A stretch of DNA of 64,000 nucleotides from Ottowia testudinis (GCF_017498525.1 NZ_CP071796.1:4224041-4288040); one strand, 5' to 3'. Shown: positions 1 to 8,757, counted from the stretch's first letter. The notes: generated by a model not told the origin, from the letters alone. Numbers and translations: made by a program.

Positions 1-33
1 CAAACCCCACACAAAAAGTTACAGGGGGATTGC

Positions 34-945
34 ATGCATACGCTGACCAACAAATTAAATGGATATTTGATCAATTTTTTGACCGGGATATTCTTAACGC
101 TCTTTGCATCCCAAGCGTGGGCGGACCGAATACTGATCATTGATTATCAACTTGGCCCAAACTTCAATGCAATGCCCGGCAACTTACCGACCCTGCTGGA
201 GGGATTCGGACACACCGTCACTACTCAGACAGCGGCGCCACTTGCACTTTCAACCACCGATTATGACCAAGTCTGGGTATTCCGTGGCAACTCAGCACTC
301 AACCCCATTCTGACACCCTATCTTGCACAAGGCGGCGCTGTTTACTACCAAAGCGAAGTGGGTTGCTGCGACAATTCAGCCGCCGGCGCTCAAGCGCTGA
401 TGTCCTCCGTCGGCAATAGCCAAGCCTTGCAGAGCGGTTTTTCACACACAGTCAGTGTGGGCGGCGTTCATCCTTTAGCCACCGGATCCGCATTGCCAGC
501 CGTAGAACAGGCGTGCGTCCCCACCAGCTCGAACCGATACAGCTTTTTTGCCTATCGACGAACCGACAACATCAATCCAAGCAACGTGTTGCTGACTGCG
601 TCAGGGGATCCGGCGACGGTTTTCTTGCGAGCCTCTGACATGACCAGCGGCAAGGGTGCTCTAATAGTCAATGGTGATCGGAACTTGTTCTCAAACTATT
701 TGTCAGGGTCAACTGTATTGAATAGGGGCGGAATGAGTCTGCCGGTTGAGCCTTATAGCGAGGTGTGGGTGAAGTTTTTTGTTGATGCACTTCGCGGTAT
801 CAGCCAGACCAATCCGGCCAGCAACTCGGTATGCGGCCCGGTGGCAACGGCTTTAGCTCCGGTGCCAAGCCTGACGCCACTCATGACCATATTGTTGGCT
901 GGCATCGTTAGCTTGGTCGGATGGCGTGCGCGCAAATCGAGTTGA
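34..945 (+). CDS. Exported protein with IPTL-CTERM-like C-terminus, function unknown
   Basis: A 303-residue protein with a signal peptide at residues 1 to about 30 (hydrophobic core, then SQAWA before Asp). The body starts RILIIDYQLG and reads like a class I amidotransferase or ThuA-like flavodoxin fold, but I see no catalytic signature. The C-terminus is a short Pro-containing motif (VPSLTPLM), a hydrophobic stretch (ILLAGIVSLVG) and an Arg-rich end (WRARKSS). That is the layout of IPTL-CTERM sorting signals, in which an exosortase-like system processes the tail; here the motif is degenerate. An AGGGGG-type ribosome site lies just upstream. The gene is more AT-rich than its neighbours. Its function is not known. 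Confidence 0.75.
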   Translation: MHTLTNKLNGYLINFLTGIFLTLFASQAWADRILIIDYQLGPNFNAMPGNLPTLLEGFGHTVTTQTAAPLALSTTDYDQVWVFRGNSALNPILTPYLAQGGAVYYQSEVGCCDNSAAGAQALMSSVGNSQALQSGFSHTVSVGGVHPLATGSALPAVEQACVPTSSNRYSFFAYRRTDNINPSNVLLTASGDPATVFLRASDMTSGKGALIVNGDRNLFSNYLSGSTVLNRGGMSLPVEPYSEVWVKFFVDALRGISQTNPASNSVCGPVATALAPVPSLTPLMTILLAGIVSLVGWRARKSS

Positions 946-1047
946 TTCAGCTTGAGCGACTAATCGGGTCAAAGTGACACGCCGCCGCTATAGTCGCTTC
1001 CGGTTTACGTTGACCGAGCGAGCTGTCAATCGACTCTGATTCTCAGC

Positions 1048-1692
1048 CTAGTTCGACACTGTCAGCCCGTTCACCCAGGCCACGATTTGCCGCACCGCCT
1101 CGTCGCTGGCGGCGCGCAGCGCGGCCACACCGCCGGCCGCATCGGCCGTGGGCGCGGGCTGGCGCACGGTGAAGGTGCGCTGGCCCAGCAGGCGCTGGGT
1201 GCGCGAAGCGGGCGCGGTGACGGTCACGCGCAGGCGCACCACGCCTTCGCTGGCGCCGGGGCTGCTGAAGATCTGCGCGAATTCGTCGATCTCGGTGCGC
1301 AGCTCGATGGGCGCCAGGCCGGCGCCAGGCTCGACCACCGGGCGCGTGGCGGAAAACGCCTCGCGCAGGCGCTGGCTGAGCAGCTGCGGCGGCGCCATGG
1401 TCCAGCGCGCCTGCGCGTAGGGGCGCGGCTGCTGGCCGGCGTCGGTGTACATCAGCCGGTAGACGATGTGGCTGCCGTCGATGGCGGCCGGCGCCTCAAC
1501 GCGGCCGAGCGCCAGCGCCGGGCCGCTGGGCGCGGCGTCGGCGGCCAGCGCCAGCGCCGGCCCGAGGTCGTAGGGTTGCGGCCGCACGGGCTTGTCGGGC
1601 AAGGGCAAAGCACAGCCGCCGAGCAGCAGGAATATTGAAAGAAAACCGGCCTTTGCGCGGGCGGGACAAGCGCGAGCAGCTATCAATTTCAT
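1048..1692 (-). CDS. ABC-type transport auxiliary lipoprotein (PqiC/ABC_trans_aux family)
   Basis: A 214-residue predicted lipoprotein. The signal peptide ends in a lipobox (LLLGGC), so Cys at about position 27 would be acylated. The body matches the ABC-type transport auxiliary component family, periplasmic outer-membrane-anchored partners of MCE/Mla transporters. It is the last gene of a permease-ATPase-MCE-lipoprotein operon; the upstream MCE stop codon sits just before this gene's GAGG ribosome site. The start codon and first 15 or so residues (MKLIAARACPARA) are encoded by a copy of the dispersed hairpin repeat found across this window, so the n-region of the signal peptide was apparently recruited from the repeat. 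Confidence 0.85.
   Translation of the reverse strand: MKLIAARACPARAKAGFLSIFLLLGGCALPLPDKPVRPQPYDLGPALALAADAAPSGPALALGRVEAPAAIDGSHIVYRLMYTDAGQQPRPYAQARWTMAPPQLLSQRLREAFSATRPVVEPGAGLAPIELRTEIDEFAQIFSSPGASEGVVRLRVTVTAPASRTQRLLGQRTFTVRQPAPTADAAGGVAALRAASDEAVRQIVAWVNGLTVSN
1642..1692 (-). repeat. Dispersed hairpin repeat, copy 1 (supplies a start codon)
   Basis: On the minus strand it reads TTGATAGCTGCTCGCGCTTG, then a variable part and AAGGCCGGTTTTC. It lies wholly inside the 5' end of the auxiliary lipoprotein gene and includes its ATG. Confidence 0.7.
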
Positions 1693-1701
1693 ATCAAACC
1701 T

Positions 1702-2739
1702 CTAGCGGGTGACGGCCGGCACGGGGGGCGGGGCGGCGGGCGCGGGGGCTTCGGACGCCGCATGGCCGCTGGCGGCAGCCTGGCCAAAGCCGGGCTCGCC
1801 CGGGCCAGGCGGGATGGTGCCGGTGCCGTAGATGAAGGATTGCGGGTTCTCGCCCAGCGTGTTGGCGATGCGGTCGAGCCGGCGGATGGTGCGGCTGGCG
1901 TCGTCGGTCAGGTTCTGGATGCGCGGCAGCGTGTTGGTGGTGACGGTGCCGGCGCTTTCGCTCAGCTGGTCGATCACGCCGCCCTTGCCCGCCACCTGGC
2001 CGACGGCGCGCTGAACGTCGCTCGCCACGGTGTTGACGTTGGCGAGCGTCTGGCGGGTTTGCTGGGCCGCCGCCTGCACCGACTGGAGCGAGGCGCTGGC
2101 CTGCTCGGCCAGGCGCGGGATGTTGAGGCGCGACGGGTCGAGCTGGGTCTGGATTGTCTTGTCGGCGGTTTGCGCGAGCTGCTTGGTGCTTTTGGCGGCC
2201 TCGCCCATTTCGCGCAGCGCGCTGGAGAAGGCGGCCTGGTTTTGGTCGCTCAGCACGTGGTTGACGCGGTCGGCGATCTGGCCGACTTTTTCGGCCAGTT
2301 CACCGGCCATGTCCTGCAGCTGGCCCAGGGCGTTGGGCTTGAGCGGGATGCGCGGCGCGCCATTGGGGCCGGGCGGCAGCGGGCCGTTGGCGGCGCCCGC
2401 GTCGTCCAGCTGCACGAAGGACAGGCCGGTGACCCCCTGGTAGGTGAGCGTGGCGAAGGTCGAGCTGTTGACCGGCGCTTCGGGCGAGACGGCGATGCGC
2501 ACCAGCACATTGCCGCGGTCGTCCGGGTCGAAGCCGATGCTGGTCACCTTGCCGACGGCCACGCCCTTGTAGCGCACGGCGGCTTGCGGCTGCAGCCCGG
2601 TGACGGCTTCCTTGGTGACCATCTCGTAAGGCACGGTGTTGGCGACATCGCGCAGCAGCCACATGGCCATGCCGATGAGCAGCGCGGTGACCACCAGCAC
2701 GAAGGCGCCGGCGGCCAGGGCGTGGGCCTTGTTTTCCAT
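1702..2739 (-). CDS. MlaD family MCE-domain protein (lipid ABC transporter substrate-binding subunit)
   Basis: A 345-residue protein with one N-terminal membrane anchor (residues about 8-30) followed by an MCE domain that includes VRYKGVAVGKVTSIGFDP and a ...YQGVTGLSFVQLDD strand. The C-terminal half is a long helical region rich in Gln, Ala and Thr (about 150-290), then a Pro/Ala-rich tail. MCE proteins form hexameric lipid-binding rings in the periplasm and work with an MlaE permease and MlaF ATPase, which are the two genes directly upstream. The long C-terminal helix suggests a needle- or PqiB-like extension rather than a short MlaD. Its substrate is presumably phospholipid or another hydrophobic molecule; that is inference from the family. 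Confidence 0.88.
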   Translation of the reverse strand: MENKAHALAAGAFVLVVTALLIGMAMWLLRDVANTVPYEMVTKEAVTGLQPQAAVRYKGVAVGKVTSIGFDPDDRGNVLVRIAVSPEAPVNSSTFATLTYQGVTGLSFVQLDDAGAANGPLPPGPNGAPRIPLKPNALGQLQDMAGELAEKVGQIADRVNHVLSDQNQAAFSSALREMGEAAKSTKQLAQTADKTIQTQLDPSRLNIPRLAEQASASLQSVQAAAQQTRQTLANVNTVASDVQRAVGQVAGKGGVIDQLSESAGTVTTNTLPRIQNLTDDASRTIRRLDRIANTLGENPQSFIYGTGTIPPGPGEPGFGQAAASGHAASEAPAPAAPPPVPAVTR

Positions 2740-2745
2740 GGTGGG

Positions 2746-3654
2746 TCAATCTCCTTTCGGGGCCGGCACGGCCGCCGGCGGCGCCGGCGCGCGGCGCTGG
2801 CGCAACAGTTCCATGGCGCGCTGACCGCGTTCGCCCAGGAAAAAATGGTGGATGAAGGGGTGGTCGAACGCCAGCACGCTGGTCACCGGCGCGGCGATGA
2901 TGACGTGCTGGTCGGCCAGCACGGCGACGCGGGTGGACAGCTCGAACAGGGTGTCGAGGTCGTGCGTGACCATCACCACCGTCAGCCCCAGCTCCTGGTG
3001 CAACGCGCGCAGCAGGGTGACGAAGGCGTCGGAGCTGTCCGGGTCGAGCCCGGCGGTGGGCTCGTCGAGCATGAGCAGCGGCGGGTCCATGATGAGCGCG
3101 CGCGCCAGCGCCACGCGCTTGATCATGCCGCCAGAGAGTTCAGAGGGCATCTTGTAGGCATCGGTGGCCTTCAGGCCCACCATCTGCAGCTTGAGCAGCG
3201 CGGCCTCGCGCACCAGCGCATCGGGCAGCGTGCCGGCCTCGCGCAGCGGAAAGGCGATGTTGTCCAGCACGCTGAAGGCCGAAAACAGCGCGCCCTGCTG
3301 AAACAGCATGCCCACGCGCGCGGCGGCGCCGTCGCGCGCCAGCTCGGACACCGGGTGGCCAAGCACCTCGACGCTGCCCTTGTAAGGCGTGTTCAGGCCC
3401 AGCATCTGGCGCAGCAGCACTGTCTTGCCGGTGCCCGAGCCGCCCACCAGCGTCAACACTTCGCCGCGATACACCGTCAGGTCGAGATCCTTGTGCACCA
3501 CCACCTGTCCGCCGCCCGGCACGGGGAACGCGCTCCACAGCCCGCGCACCTCGATGATGGGATCGCCCGGCGGCGGCAAGGGCGCCGAGGCGCCTTCGGG
3601 CGGCACGGCAACCGTGACTTCCGCGGGCTCTGACATCGTCATGCCGGTGCTCAT
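2746..3654 (-). CDS. MlaF-like ABC transporter ATP-binding protein
   Basis: An ABC ATPase with Walker A (GGSGTGKT), a Q-loop region (MLFQQGALFSAFSVLDN), signature motif LSGGM and Walker B followed by LLMLDEPTAGLDPD. The LSGGM signature and the FSAFSV stretch are typical of the MlaF/Ttg2A group. I chose the ATG at 3654 (MSTGMTMSEP, 302 residues) because GGGAGC lies upstream; the reading frame is open a further 17 codons. A downstream ATG at MSEP is also possible. The gene sits between the MlaE permease and the MCE protein, 6 bases from the latter, so the three are clearly one transporter. Confidence 0.9.
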   Translation of the reverse strand: MSTGMTMSEPAEVTVAVPPEGASAPLPPPGDPIIEVRGLWSAFPVPGGGQVVVHKDLDLTVYRGEVLTLVGGSGTGKTVLLRQMLGLNTPYKGSVEVLGHPVSELARDGAAARVGMLFQQGALFSAFSVLDNIAFPLREAGTLPDALVREAALLKLQMVGLKATDAYKMPSELSGGMIKRVALARALIMDPPLLMLDEPTAGLDPDSSDAFVTLLRALHQELGLTVVMVTHDLDTLFELSTRVAVLADQHVIIAAPVTSVLAFDHPFIHHFFLGERGQRAMELLRQRRAPAPPAAVPAPKGD

Positions 3655-3724
3655 GCCGCGCTCCCGCGGGGGGCGCGCCCGCGATGGGCGGACACGCTGG
3701 CACATGGGTGCACGCGGCGCGCCT

Positions 3725-4849
3725 TCATCTCCACATCCCCACGCTCTTGAACAGCACCGCGAACAGCGCGTCGATCAGGATCACCGCCGTGATCGACGCC
3801 ACCACCGACGCCGTGGTGCCCTGCCCCAAGCTCTCGGTGTTGGGCTTGACGCGCAGGCCGTAATGGCAGCCGATGAGCGCGATCGACACGCCGAACACCG
3901 CCGCCTTGGCGCATGCCAGCGTCAGGTTGGCCAGTGGCACCACCTTGGGCAGCGCCTCGTAAAAATAGGCCGGCGTGATGCCCAGCGTGATGTCGGCCGC
4001 CAGCATGCCGCCGATCAGCGATGCCAGCGTGGTCCACACCGACAGCAGCGGCATGGCGATGGCCAGTGCCAGCGCGCGCGGCAGCACCAGCCGAAAGCCC
4101 GCCGGAATGCCCAGCACGCGCATCGCGTCCAGCTCCTCGGTCACCCGCATGACGCCGATCTGCGCCGTGATGGCCGAGCCCGAACGACCGGCAATCAGCA
4201 CCGCCGCCAACAGCGGCCCCAGCTCGCGGATCAGCGCCAGGCCCAGGATGTTGACGATGTAGGTTTCGGCGCCGAACTGCCGCAGCACCTGGCTCATCAG
4301 GTAGGCCAGCACCACGCCAATCAAAAAACCCACCAGCGCGGTGATGGGCAGCGCCTGCGCGCCGATGCGGAACAGGTGGCCCGAGAAATCACGCCACGGC
4401 CCGCGCCGCGGGTTGGCCAGCAGGCGCAGAAAGTCCAGCAGCAGCTGGCCCATCAGGGTGACGAAGTCGCGCATCTGCCGCAGGACCCCGATCACGGCCA
4501 GGCCCAGCGCGTCCAGCCGCTGGCCCAGGCTGGGCGGCGGGCGGCGCGGCGCCTCGGGCGGGAAGGCGGCCACGCGCTCCAGCAGCGCGCGCTGCTCGTC
4601 GCTGGCCTCGAGCGCGGCCGGCCATTGGCGCCCCCAGTGGTCCCACAGCGTCAGCGCGCCCAGGTGGTCGAGCGCCTGCACGCGGCGCAAATCCCAGCCG
4701 CTGGTGCCGCCCGCGCCGCGCAGCGCCGCCTGCACGCCGCGCCAGACCCGCGCGGCGCTGAGCTGCCCGGCCGTCCATTGGCCGAGCGGCAGCGCGCGCA
4801 GACCTTGGTCGGTGCGCTCGGTCTCGATACGGGGCAATTCGTCGGGCAT
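3725..4849 (-). CDS. MlaE family lipid ABC transporter permease with N-terminal STAS-like domain
   Basis: A 374-residue protein. Residues about 1-115 look like a soluble STAS-like domain (WDLRRVQALDHLGALTLWDHWG). The remainder is an MlaE permease with five or six membrane segments and the conserved block ELGPLLAAVLIAGRSGSAI followed by EELDAMRVLGIP. This fused layout is common in beta- and gammaproteobacterial MlaE relatives encoded away from the classic mla cluster. It is the first gene of the four-gene minus-strand operon, and the roughly 270-base divergent region before bactofilin should hold its promoter. Confidence 0.9.
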   Translation of the reverse strand: MPDELPRIETERTDQGLRALPLGQWTAGQLSAARVWRGVQAALRGAGGTSGWDLRRVQALDHLGALTLWDHWGRQWPAALEASDEQRALLERVAAFPPEAPRRPPPSLGQRLDALGLAVIGVLRQMRDFVTLMGQLLLDFLRLLANPRRGPWRDFSGHLFRIGAQALPITALVGFLIGVVLAYLMSQVLRQFGAETYIVNILGLALIRELGPLLAAVLIAGRSGSAITAQIGVMRVTEELDAMRVLGIPAGFRLVLPRALALAIAMPLLSVWTTLASLIGGMLAADITLGITPAYFYEALPKVVPLANLTLACAKAAVFGVSIALIGCHYGLRVKPNTESLGQGTTASVVASITAVILIDALFAVLFKSVGMWR

Positions 4850-5117
4850 GCAAGCTCAAGGGGAGAAACGCCGCCGCCCGCGCCAAGACAAGGACGGAAA
4901 CAAGACGTTGCCGATGCCGCGATGCGGCGCGCGGGAACAGGCAAGGATATTAATGCGTTGCCAGGCCGCGCCGGGACGGCTTGACCGCGCCTGCGTGTAG
5001 GCCACCGGCTTGCCTTGTCGCCGCCGGCGGCCGGGCGCTTGGTTACGATTCTTTCGTCTTGTTCGTGCGGTAGTTCACATGCACCGTTAGGATCAGCGGT
5101 TGTCAAAAGGAGAAAGC

Positions 5118-5684
5118 ATGGCACTGCAAGGACCGTTTTTCGGCAAACGCGACGACCCCGCGCCCGCCACCTCACCGCGCGGCGGTCAAACGTCGCTCGG
5201 CGGCACCAGCTCGCTCGGCTCGGCCGGCGGCGCCGCGCAGCCGTTCGCGGCCTCGCCTTCCGCCCTTCCGGCCACCCCCGCCGCCCCGGCCACCGAAAGC
5301 GGCGCCAAGCTCACCGTCGGCCCCAACATCAAGCTCAAGGGCGTCGAAATCACCGATTGCGACACGCTGGTGGTCGAGGGCACGGTGGAAGCCACCATGA
5401 ACTCGCGCGTCATCCAGATCGCCGAGCAGGGCGCCTTCAAGGGCTCGGCCGAGATCGACATCGCCGAAGTGCGCGGCGAATTCGACGGCAGCCTCACGGT
5501 GCGGCAAAAGTTGGTGATCTTCTCCACTGGCAAGGTCACCGGCAAGATCCGCTATGGCAAGATCGTGATCGAAGAAGGGGGCCAGCTTTCCGGTGAGATC
5601 ACATTCGGCACGTCGGGCACCGACAGCAAGTCGTCGGCGTCCAGCAACAGCACCAAGGGCGACCAGGCAGCGCTGGCGGCCTGA
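5118..5684 (+). CDS. Bactofilin family cytoskeletal protein
   Basis: A 188-residue bactofilin (polymer-forming cytoskeletal family). The N-terminus is low complexity and Ala/Gly/Ser/Pro-rich (about 1-65). The core beta-helix domain carries the expected repeats (VGPNIKLKGVEITDCDTLVVEGTV split over two turns, then GAFKGSAEIDIAEV, GEFDGSLTV, GKVTGKIRYGKI). Bactofilins self-assemble into filaments that organise cell-wall or envelope machinery. The ATG at 5118 follows AAAGGAGAAAGC; an in-frame TTG at 5100 is less likely. A strong intrinsic terminator follows about 60 bases after the stop. Confidence 0.93.
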   Translation: MALQGPFFGKRDDPAPATSPRGGQTSLGGTSSLGSAGGAAQPFAASPSALPATPAAPATESGAKLTVGPNIKLKGVEITDCDTLVVEGTVEATMNSRVIQIAEQGAFKGSAEIDIAEVRGEFDGSLTVRQKLVIFSTGKVTGKIRYGKIVIEEGGQLSGEITFGTSGTDSKSSASSNSTKGDQAALAA

Positions 5685-5744
5685 GCATGCTTTTTTGACC
5701 GCTGACGCGGCCGCTGCCGATGCGGCGGGCAGCGGGCCACCCTC

Positions 5745-5770
5745 AGGGGCCGTTTCGACGGCCCCTTTGC
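5745..5770 (+). terminator. Rho-independent terminator after bactofilin gene
   Basis: A perfect 9-bp stem AGGGGCCGT / ACGGCCCCT closed by a TTCG tetraloop, followed by TTTGCTTT. It lies 61 bases past the bactofilin stop and just before the next gene on the same strand. Confidence 0.85.
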
Positions 5771-5802
5771 TTTGGCCGGCGCTGGCCGCGGCGCGTGCGC
5801 TG

Positions 5803-6504
5803 ATGCTGGGCTTGGCGGTGTTCGCCGCCGGGTGCGCCAGCGACGCGCCGACCACGCGGGGCGAGGTCAAGGGCCAGGAATTCAACGCCGCCGAGCTGCT
5901 GCAAAGCGAGGCCAACCGCACGGCCAAGAACGCCATGCTGGCCAACCAGCGCAGCCTGCTGCTGCTGGCCGACAAGCTGTACCGCCGCAACCCGGCCGAA
6001 TGGCGCAAGACCGCCGCCTCGCGCGAGGCGGCGCTGGCCGAGGTCGAAAAAGCGCTGTCCGCCGAGCAGCGTTGGGCGCCACTGGCCGGCAAGCGCGACG
6101 TGGCGGCGCTGACGCTGGCGCTGTCGGGCGATTTCTCCGGCGACCGCGTGGCGGCTTTCATCATCGCGTGCAACGACACCATCGTCACCGCGCATGGCGG
6201 CAAGCGCGATTTTTACTACCTTGACAGCATCGACCCGCAGCACATCTTCAACGCCGCGCGCAACATGGAAACCGCGCTGTGGGTGCTGAACACGCGGCGC
6301 GACGCGCGCGGCCAGCCGCTGTTGCTGTCGAACGAGATCACCGCCGATCAGCGCAACCTGAGCTTCGAGCGCGAGTTCGGCAAGATCATCGGCCGCCTTG
6401 ACCTGCTGGCCAGCACCATGACCGAGCGCTACCGCCGCGCCGCCATCGGCTACGTGCAGGGGCTGGCGCTGGCGCCGGTGCTGGCGTTTTTGCCAGTGAA
6501 ATAA
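5803..6504 (+). CDS. Predicted lipoprotein, function unknown
   Basis: A protein of about 233 residues with a short hydrophobic N-terminus and a lipobox (MLGLAVFAAGC). The mature part is Ala/Leu/Arg-rich and mostly helical, with no family signature I recognise. The reading frame is open upstream through the bactofilin 3' end, so the start is uncertain. The ATG at 5803 gives an unusually short signal peptide. A TTG at 5767 would give a better one (LLWPALAAARALM...) but falls in the T tract of the bactofilin terminator. It may be exported as an outer-membrane lipoprotein. Confidence 0.6.
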   Translation: MLGLAVFAAGCASDAPTTRGEVKGQEFNAAELLQSEANRTAKNAMLANQRSLLLLADKLYRRNPAEWRKTAASREAALAEVEKALSAEQRWAPLAGKRDVAALTLALSGDFSGDRVAAFIIACNDTIVTAHGGKRDFYYLDSIDPQHIFNAARNMETALWVLNTRRDARGQPLLLSNEITADQRNLSFEREFGKIIGRLDLLASTMTERYRRAAIGYVQGLALAPVLAFLPVK

Positions 6505-6620
6505 CTCCCCCTGAGTCGGCCTGCGGCCGCCTTCCCCCTGAGGGGCACAACGCTGGCGCTCGGGGGGACCCAGAACGCGGCGTTCCAGCGGGGCCTGCTG
6601 CGCGGCGCCGAGGATTCCTG

Positions 6621-6655
6621 ATTTGATAGCTGCTTGCGCTGACTGGGCGGGAGCG
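6621..6655 (+). repeat. Dispersed hairpin repeat, copy 2 (partial)
   Basis: It reads ATTTGATAGCTGCTTGCGCT, then diverges. The upstream flank ATTCCTG is the same as at copy 11 after fabB, which extends the repeat consensus to the left. Confidence 0.6.
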
Positions 6656-6820
6656 AGGAGCTTTTTTCTTGGTAAGGCTGACGTGCACTGGCTGCGACGG
6701 GCGGAATCCCGCGAGGCAACGAACGCATGTCATGCACGCAGCGCCGGCCCGCCTTGTGGGCGAAGCCGCCCCCGTGGCGATGACTGAAGGTGCTGCATGG
6801 CGCAAAGCGGCGGCGGAGAC

Positions 6821-6869
6821 GGCGTTCGGCGTTCGGCGTTCGGCGTTCGGCGTTCGGCGTTCGGCGTTT
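6821..6869. repeat. Seven-base tandem repeat (GGCGTTC)
   Basis: Six perfect tandem copies of GGCGTTC followed by a seventh, GGCGTTT. The repeat is intergenic and not a multiple of three, so it would be prone to slippage. Confidence 0.95.
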
Positions 6870-6882
6870 TCACTATTCATTT

Positions 6883-6920
6883 CATAGCTTCTCGCGCTTG
6901 TTCAACAAGGGCCAGGTGCT
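6883..6920 (+). repeat. Dispersed hairpin repeat, copy 3
   Basis: It reads CATAGCTTCTCGCGCTTG, TTCAA, CAAGGGC. The hairpin GCGCTTG/CAAGGGC has one mismatch to the consensus. Confidence 0.6.
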
Positions 6921-6930
6921 TTAAACACAC

Positions 6931-8622
6931 CTAATCGCCGCCGCAGCCGCCGCACCCGCTGCTGCTATCGCTGCTGCCGCCGTCACCGTCGCCACCGCAG
7001 CCGGTGGCGCCGCCGCAGCCGCTGCCGCCGTTGTCGGCGCGGTTCATGGGCGCGATGGCGTCGCGGAAGGGCTGCATGTCGATCGCCAGCGCGCCCGTGC
7101 CGACCAGCGCCAGGGCCAGCGGCATCAGCGGGTCGGTGGCGCCCAGGTTGCTGCGCCGGCGCAAGGCCAGCGTGGCGCGGCGCACCACTTCGCGGCCTTC
7201 GCGGGTGCGGCGATTGGGCAGGCTGGCGCGAAAGAAGGCCAGCAGCACACCGCTCAGCACCGTCAGCACGATCAACAGCCCCACCGGGCGCCCGTGCTGC
7301 AGGCCGTGGATGATGCGCAGCACGCCCCACACCAGCAGCCCGGCCCAAAGCAGCTGGTGCGCGCGGTCGACCGGGTCGCGCAGCCGCTGGCCGCGCCCGG
7401 GCGAGCTGAGTAGGCCGCGCGCGTGAATCTCTTCGTGCAACGAGTCCAGCGCGGGCCGCACATCTTGCGGCAACCGGTCGGCCGCCACGCCGCGCCGCAC
7501 AGCGTCGAACAAGGCGTGTTCGAGCGGGTGCGCGCCGGCCGATGGCGGCGCCAGCGCGCGCCAGACGCCCAAGGCCGCTGGCGCGCCCGGCGTGCTGTCG
7601 AACAACGCGCCGGGCGATGGCGCTGCACGGCCGTGCTGTGGCGGCTGGCGCCGCTGCAGCCAGCCGGACAAGGCATTCAACTCGCGCGGCGAGAGCACGC
7701 CCTGGCCGTCGTTGATGCCGATCGCGCCGCGCTGCAGCAGGCTGGCCAGCCCGGTCTGCACGGCGCGCAGGGCGCCGCCGGCCAGATAGGCGTGTTCGAC
7801 CGGCACCAGCCCGGCGCTGCGCACCGGGCCCCCGCTGGCCGGCTGTCCACGCGCCGCGCGCCAGATGCCGAACACCACCACGGCCACCAGCGCCGCCAGG
7901 TACAGCTTGAGAAAGTCCGCGCCCGATGTGCCGGGCTGGATGGTCACGCGCCCCTGCGCGCAGCCGATGGTCAGGAGCGCCGGCAGGCTGAGCGCGACCG
8001 CCCACACGCGCAGCGTACGGCCGTGCCGCTCGAGCGCGGGCCCCCACTCGGCCGGCTTGGGCACGGCCCAGTGCGTGCGGCTGCTCAGGTGGCGCGTGCG
8101 CTCGTCAAAGCGCGTGGCCGAATCGGGCCAGATGTCGGCCGGCGGCGGCTCGCCGAACACATGGCTGTAGGCCAGCAGCGTGGCGCGGTAGCGGCCGGCG
8201 TGGCGCGCGCCTTCGTCGGCGCCACCACGGCTGGGCACGTGGTGCAGCGTGTACTGCAGCACGCGTGGGCAGAAGTCGCCAAAGTAGCGGCTCGAGTCGA
8301 GCAAGTGCGCGTGCCAGGCCTCGTCCACCGCCTCGCTGGGGCACACGCGGCCTTGCAGGCGCACGGCCAGGTACAAAAAGCGGCGGTATTCGTGCAGCAC
8401 CCGCTGCGTGTGCGCGGCGCTCCAGCCGGTGCATTGCGCCAGGCGCACGCTCAAGGGACGGGCGTCGCGCGGGTCGTCAAGGCTGTGCCCCTTCAGCCGC
8501 TGCCAGAGCGGGTGAGCCGGCCCGCTGGCGGCGAGGCGCGAGAGTTCGAAATCCGGCGCGGCGGTGGCGGCGGGCGCTCCGTCCACGCTTTGGGGGCGGT
8601 TGTCTTCGGTGGGTTGTGGCAT
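6931..8622 (-). CDS. TIGR04222-domain membrane protein with N-terminal glycine-rich-domain-like module
   Basis: A 563-residue protein. Residues about 35-175 resemble the GRDP module (VDEAWHAHLLDSSRYF, then LHHVPSRGG, then diWPD). The middle has two or more membrane segments and the TIGR04222 signature (AYLAGGALRAVQTGLASLL), in which a membrane protein carries a paired winged-helix-like region. Two further membrane segments precede a tail very rich in Gly, Cys, Ser and Asp (ending GCGGCGGD). Cys-rich tails like this occur at the end of related proteins; their role is unknown. The protein is probably in the inner membrane. The promoter lies in the divergent 8623-8757 gap. Confidence 0.8.
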   Translation of the reverse strand: MPQPTEDNRPQSVDGAPAATAAPDFELSRLAASGPAHPLWQRLKGHSLDDPRDARPLSVRLAQCTGWSAAHTQRVLHEYRRFLYLAVRLQGRVCPSEAVDEAWHAHLLDSSRYFGDFCPRVLQYTLHHVPSRGGADEGARHAGRYRATLLAYSHVFGEPPPADIWPDSATRFDERTRHLSSRTHWAVPKPAEWGPALERHGRTLRVWAVALSLPALLTIGCAQGRVTIQPGTSGADFLKLYLAALVAVVVFGIWRAARGQPASGGPVRSAGLVPVEHAYLAGGALRAVQTGLASLLQRGAIGINDGQGVLSPRELNALSGWLQRRQPPQHGRAAPSPGALFDSTPGAPAALGVWRALAPPSAGAHPLEHALFDAVRRGVAADRLPQDVRPALDSLHEEIHARGLLSSPGRGQRLRDPVDRAHQLLWAGLLVWGVLRIIHGLQHGRPVGLLIVLTVLSGVLLAFFRASLPNRRTREGREVVRRATLALRRRSNLGATDPLMPLALALVGTGALAIDMQPFRDAIAPMNRADNGGSGCGGATGCGGDGDGGSSDSSSGCGGCGGD

Positions 8623-8757
8623 GCTGCCTTCTCCTTTCTTGTTGTTGTTCTGATCTACTTCTTCTTATTGCTGGTGAGATTAGGGCTGAAATATGACGAA
8701 ATCGTGAACGTCAAATTTTTGCCTTGATGACGCGGCACGCAGCCCCGCTGGGCATCC

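Larger units (their letters stand above)
6505..6930. other. Intergenic region rich in repeats
   Basis: This 426-base gap lies between two converging genes. It holds a GC-rich stretch of the common CCCCCTGAG...CTGAGGGG type (6507-6545), two copies of the dispersed hairpin repeat (6621-6655 and 6883-6920) and a seven-base tandem repeat (6821-6869). I see no gene in it. Confidence 0.6.

Noticed and set aside
1762-3633. A long plus-strand open frame opposite the Mla operon (and many similar long antisense frames)
   Set aside because: It is a GC-driven shadow of the real genes: Arg/Gly/Ala-rich, no motifs, no ribosome site, and the opposite strand encodes clear families.
6821-6869. Possible CRISPR repeats
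   Set aside because: The repeats are only seven bases and have no spacers; no other CRISPR-like array or cas gene is present in the window.
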